DNA of 6,406 nt from LMUY01 sp964242215. Its GTDB lineage: Bacteria > Pseudomonadota > Alphaproteobacteria > Acetobacterales > Acetobacteraceae. The notes beneath the pieces are model-generated. The model did not search any database, had not been told where the DNA came from, and was given only the letters and a program-made list of their open reading frames with translations. Position numbers and translations under genes: made by a program. Within the stretch, counting starts at the first letter, position 1, and each line of letters opens with the position of its first letter. Positions 5,532 through 6,406 of the stretch are shown here, one piece after another. Location of the stretch: positions 1-6,406 of the forward strand of contig CAXTCJ010000217.1 in assembly GCA_964242215.1 (NCBI GenBank). Direction: 5' to 3'.

Positions 5532-6377
5532 TCATAGAACTCCGCCTTGCTGATGGCGTAGCCCCCGTAAGGGGCGCCAGATCAGCAAACTCCCACAGAT
5601 GCAGCCGACAAGATCTAGAAAATCTGCCGCGTGTAACTGCCCATGAATGGCGGGAGTAATAATGCTCGGCAGGGAGACCAAGATTGCCGCGGCAACGAAA
5701 ACCCAAAACCCAAGCGGCCGGTGCGAAGATGGCACGATGATTACGCCGGCTGTCACGCCTGTCATGGTGGCAACGATAGTAGCCCAGATAGACTCCGAGA
5801 CGGAGACACCGCCGAACTTTTGATCCAACAGAAGTGCTGCGAGGTAAGTCGTGAAGAACGTGAGAGCAGCAAGCAGTAGGGCGACTAGCCACTGGATAAC
5901 CACACGGGCAGTGTTGACCTGATGGTCGCCAGTGCGGTTATGGTCGGGGAAGGCGCTTCTGGCCGCGATGTAGACAAGGCCGCTGCCAGCGACCGCACCC
6001 AACAGGTTAAGTTGTTGTTTGAACGGAATACCACTGCTGGGATATTGCGCGACTATCGAGTACACTGTGTAAGCAACGATCACGCCGGGGAACAGGCGCG
6101 TAGCCAGCTTCCGGTGCCCTGACGGCGCCGCCAATGTACCCGCTAGCGCGCCACAGACCGTGGCGCATGCGAACCCCACCACGTAATTGTAAGGATCGTG
6201 GACACCTACCGTGGTGGCCGCTGACACTCCTATGGTAAGCCCGATTATGCTGCAAAGCAGGAACAGCGGAACTGCGCCCACCCATCGCGCCATTTGAACG
6301 AGTTGCGGCATGCTTCTCACCCGAAAAGAGGATGTCCTTACCATCAAACCTCGCCATTCCCGTAAATCAACAATCAT
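5532..6377 (-). CDS. Hypothetical eight-helix membrane protein with internal duplication
   Basis: I do not recognise this family. From the ATG at 6377 the product is 281 residues. ATGs at 6344 and 6311 are alternatives. The 6311 start (259 residues, MPQLVQMARW) has GGGTGAG a few bases upstream and keeps all membrane segments, so it is a good candidate. Hydrophobic segments fall near 32-54, 64-84, 92-112, 122-140, 160-184, 195-215, 223-243 and 250-267. This suggests an inner-membrane protein with a 4+4 topology. The halves align without gaps at an offset of 131 residues: AGTLAAPSGHRKL (79-91) matches AGVIIVPSSHRPL (210-222), and LNLLGAVAGSGL (123-134) matches LDLVGCICGSLL (254-265). By hand I count 20 identities over residues 71-140. 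The gene's GC is clearly lower than that of its neighbours (31 of 60 bases in one sampled line), suggesting separate origin. No catalytic motif or transporter signature is evident. Confidence 0.75.
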   Translation of the reverse strand: MIVDLREWRGLMVRTSSFRVRSMPQLVQMARWVGAVPLFLLCSIIGLTIGVSAATTVGVHDPYNYVVGFACATVCGALAGTLAAPSGHRKLATRLFPGVIVAYTVYSIVAQYPSSGIPFKQQLNLLGAVAGSGLVYIAARSAFPDHNRTGDHQVNTARVVIQWLVALLLAALTFFTTYLAALLLDQKFGGVSVSESIWATIVATMTGVTAGVIIVPSSHRPLGFWVFVAAAILVSLPSIITPAIHGQLHAADFLDLVGCICGSLLIWRPLRGLRHQQGGVL

Positions 6378-6394
6378 GCACCGGCCAAAATTGC

Positions 6395-6406
6395 CGCTTT
6401 CGACCC
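6395..6406. repeat. 12-bp direct repeat, right copy (cut by window edge)
   Basis: CGCTTTCGACCC matches 5427-5438 exactly and in the same orientation. It lies 17 bases beyond the most upstream possible start of the membrane protein gene. The window ends at its last base, so the repeat may extend further. Confidence 0.45.

Noticed and set aside
5322..5553. Short plus-strand frames of 71 and 75 codons in the spacer
   Set aside because: There is no ribosome site and no recognisable motif. Both start beside the opposite-strand hypothetical gene's alternative start and run into the end of the membrane protein gene.
5561..5575. GCCCC/GGGGC hairpin
   Set aside because: It lies inside the 3' end of the membrane protein coding sequence, before the stop codon, with no U-run, so it is unlikely to be a terminator.

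Overview
The window is high-GC bacterial DNA. Hand counts give about 68% GC in a sampled 60-base line of the molybdenum hydroxylase gene. All six protein-coding genes I can support lie on the minus strand, so the window reads right to left. The GC content, codon use and gene families (CoxL-type molybdenum hydroxylase, DAO-type flavin oxidoreductase, C-factor-like SDR, MmgE/PrpD) suggest an alphaproteobacterium, for example Rhodospirillales/Acetobacteraceae or a Bradyrhizobium-like genome. The lineage is inference, because no rRNA or marker gene is present.

Layout in the direction of transcription. At the far right (about 6377 to 5532) is a gene for an eight-helix membrane protein. Its GC is visibly lower (about 52% in one sampled line) and its two halves are an ungapped internal duplication. 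A spacer of about 210-250 bases follows. It carries a weak hairpin and one copy of a 12-bp sequence that recurs just beyond the other side of the membrane gene. Next is an unrecognised, helical, Ala/Arg/Glu-rich protein (5280 to 4651). After 85 bases comes the catalytic molybdopterin-binding subunit of a xanthine dehydrogenase/aldehyde oxidase (CoxL form II-like) enzyme (about 4565 to 2283). Its TGA directly abuts the ATG of an FAD-dependent DAO-family oxidoreductase (2282 to 1104), which has a good ribosome binding site inside the end of the hydroxylase gene. A 183-base spacer leads to a C-factor-like short-chain dehydrogenase (920 to 204). After 64 bases, the first 46 codons of an MmgE/PrpD-family protein (139 to 1) run off the left edge.

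How the genes may work together: hydroxylase, flavin oxidase, SDR reductase and MmgE/PrpD-type dehydratase/isomerase are all catabolic enzymes in one orientation. They look like an accessory gene set for degrading a small organic, possibly nitrogen-containing, substrate. The substrate cannot be read from the sequence. Points that stand out: the hydroxylase has Gln where the family's catalytic Glu normally sits; its [2Fe-2S] and FAD partner subunits are absent from the window; its start region has no in-frame ATG or GTG where one is expected; and the membrane protein is a clean 4+4 helix duplication in DNA of different composition. I found no CRISPR array, tRNA, rRNA or intact insertion sequence, and no clear evidence of a wholly new system.
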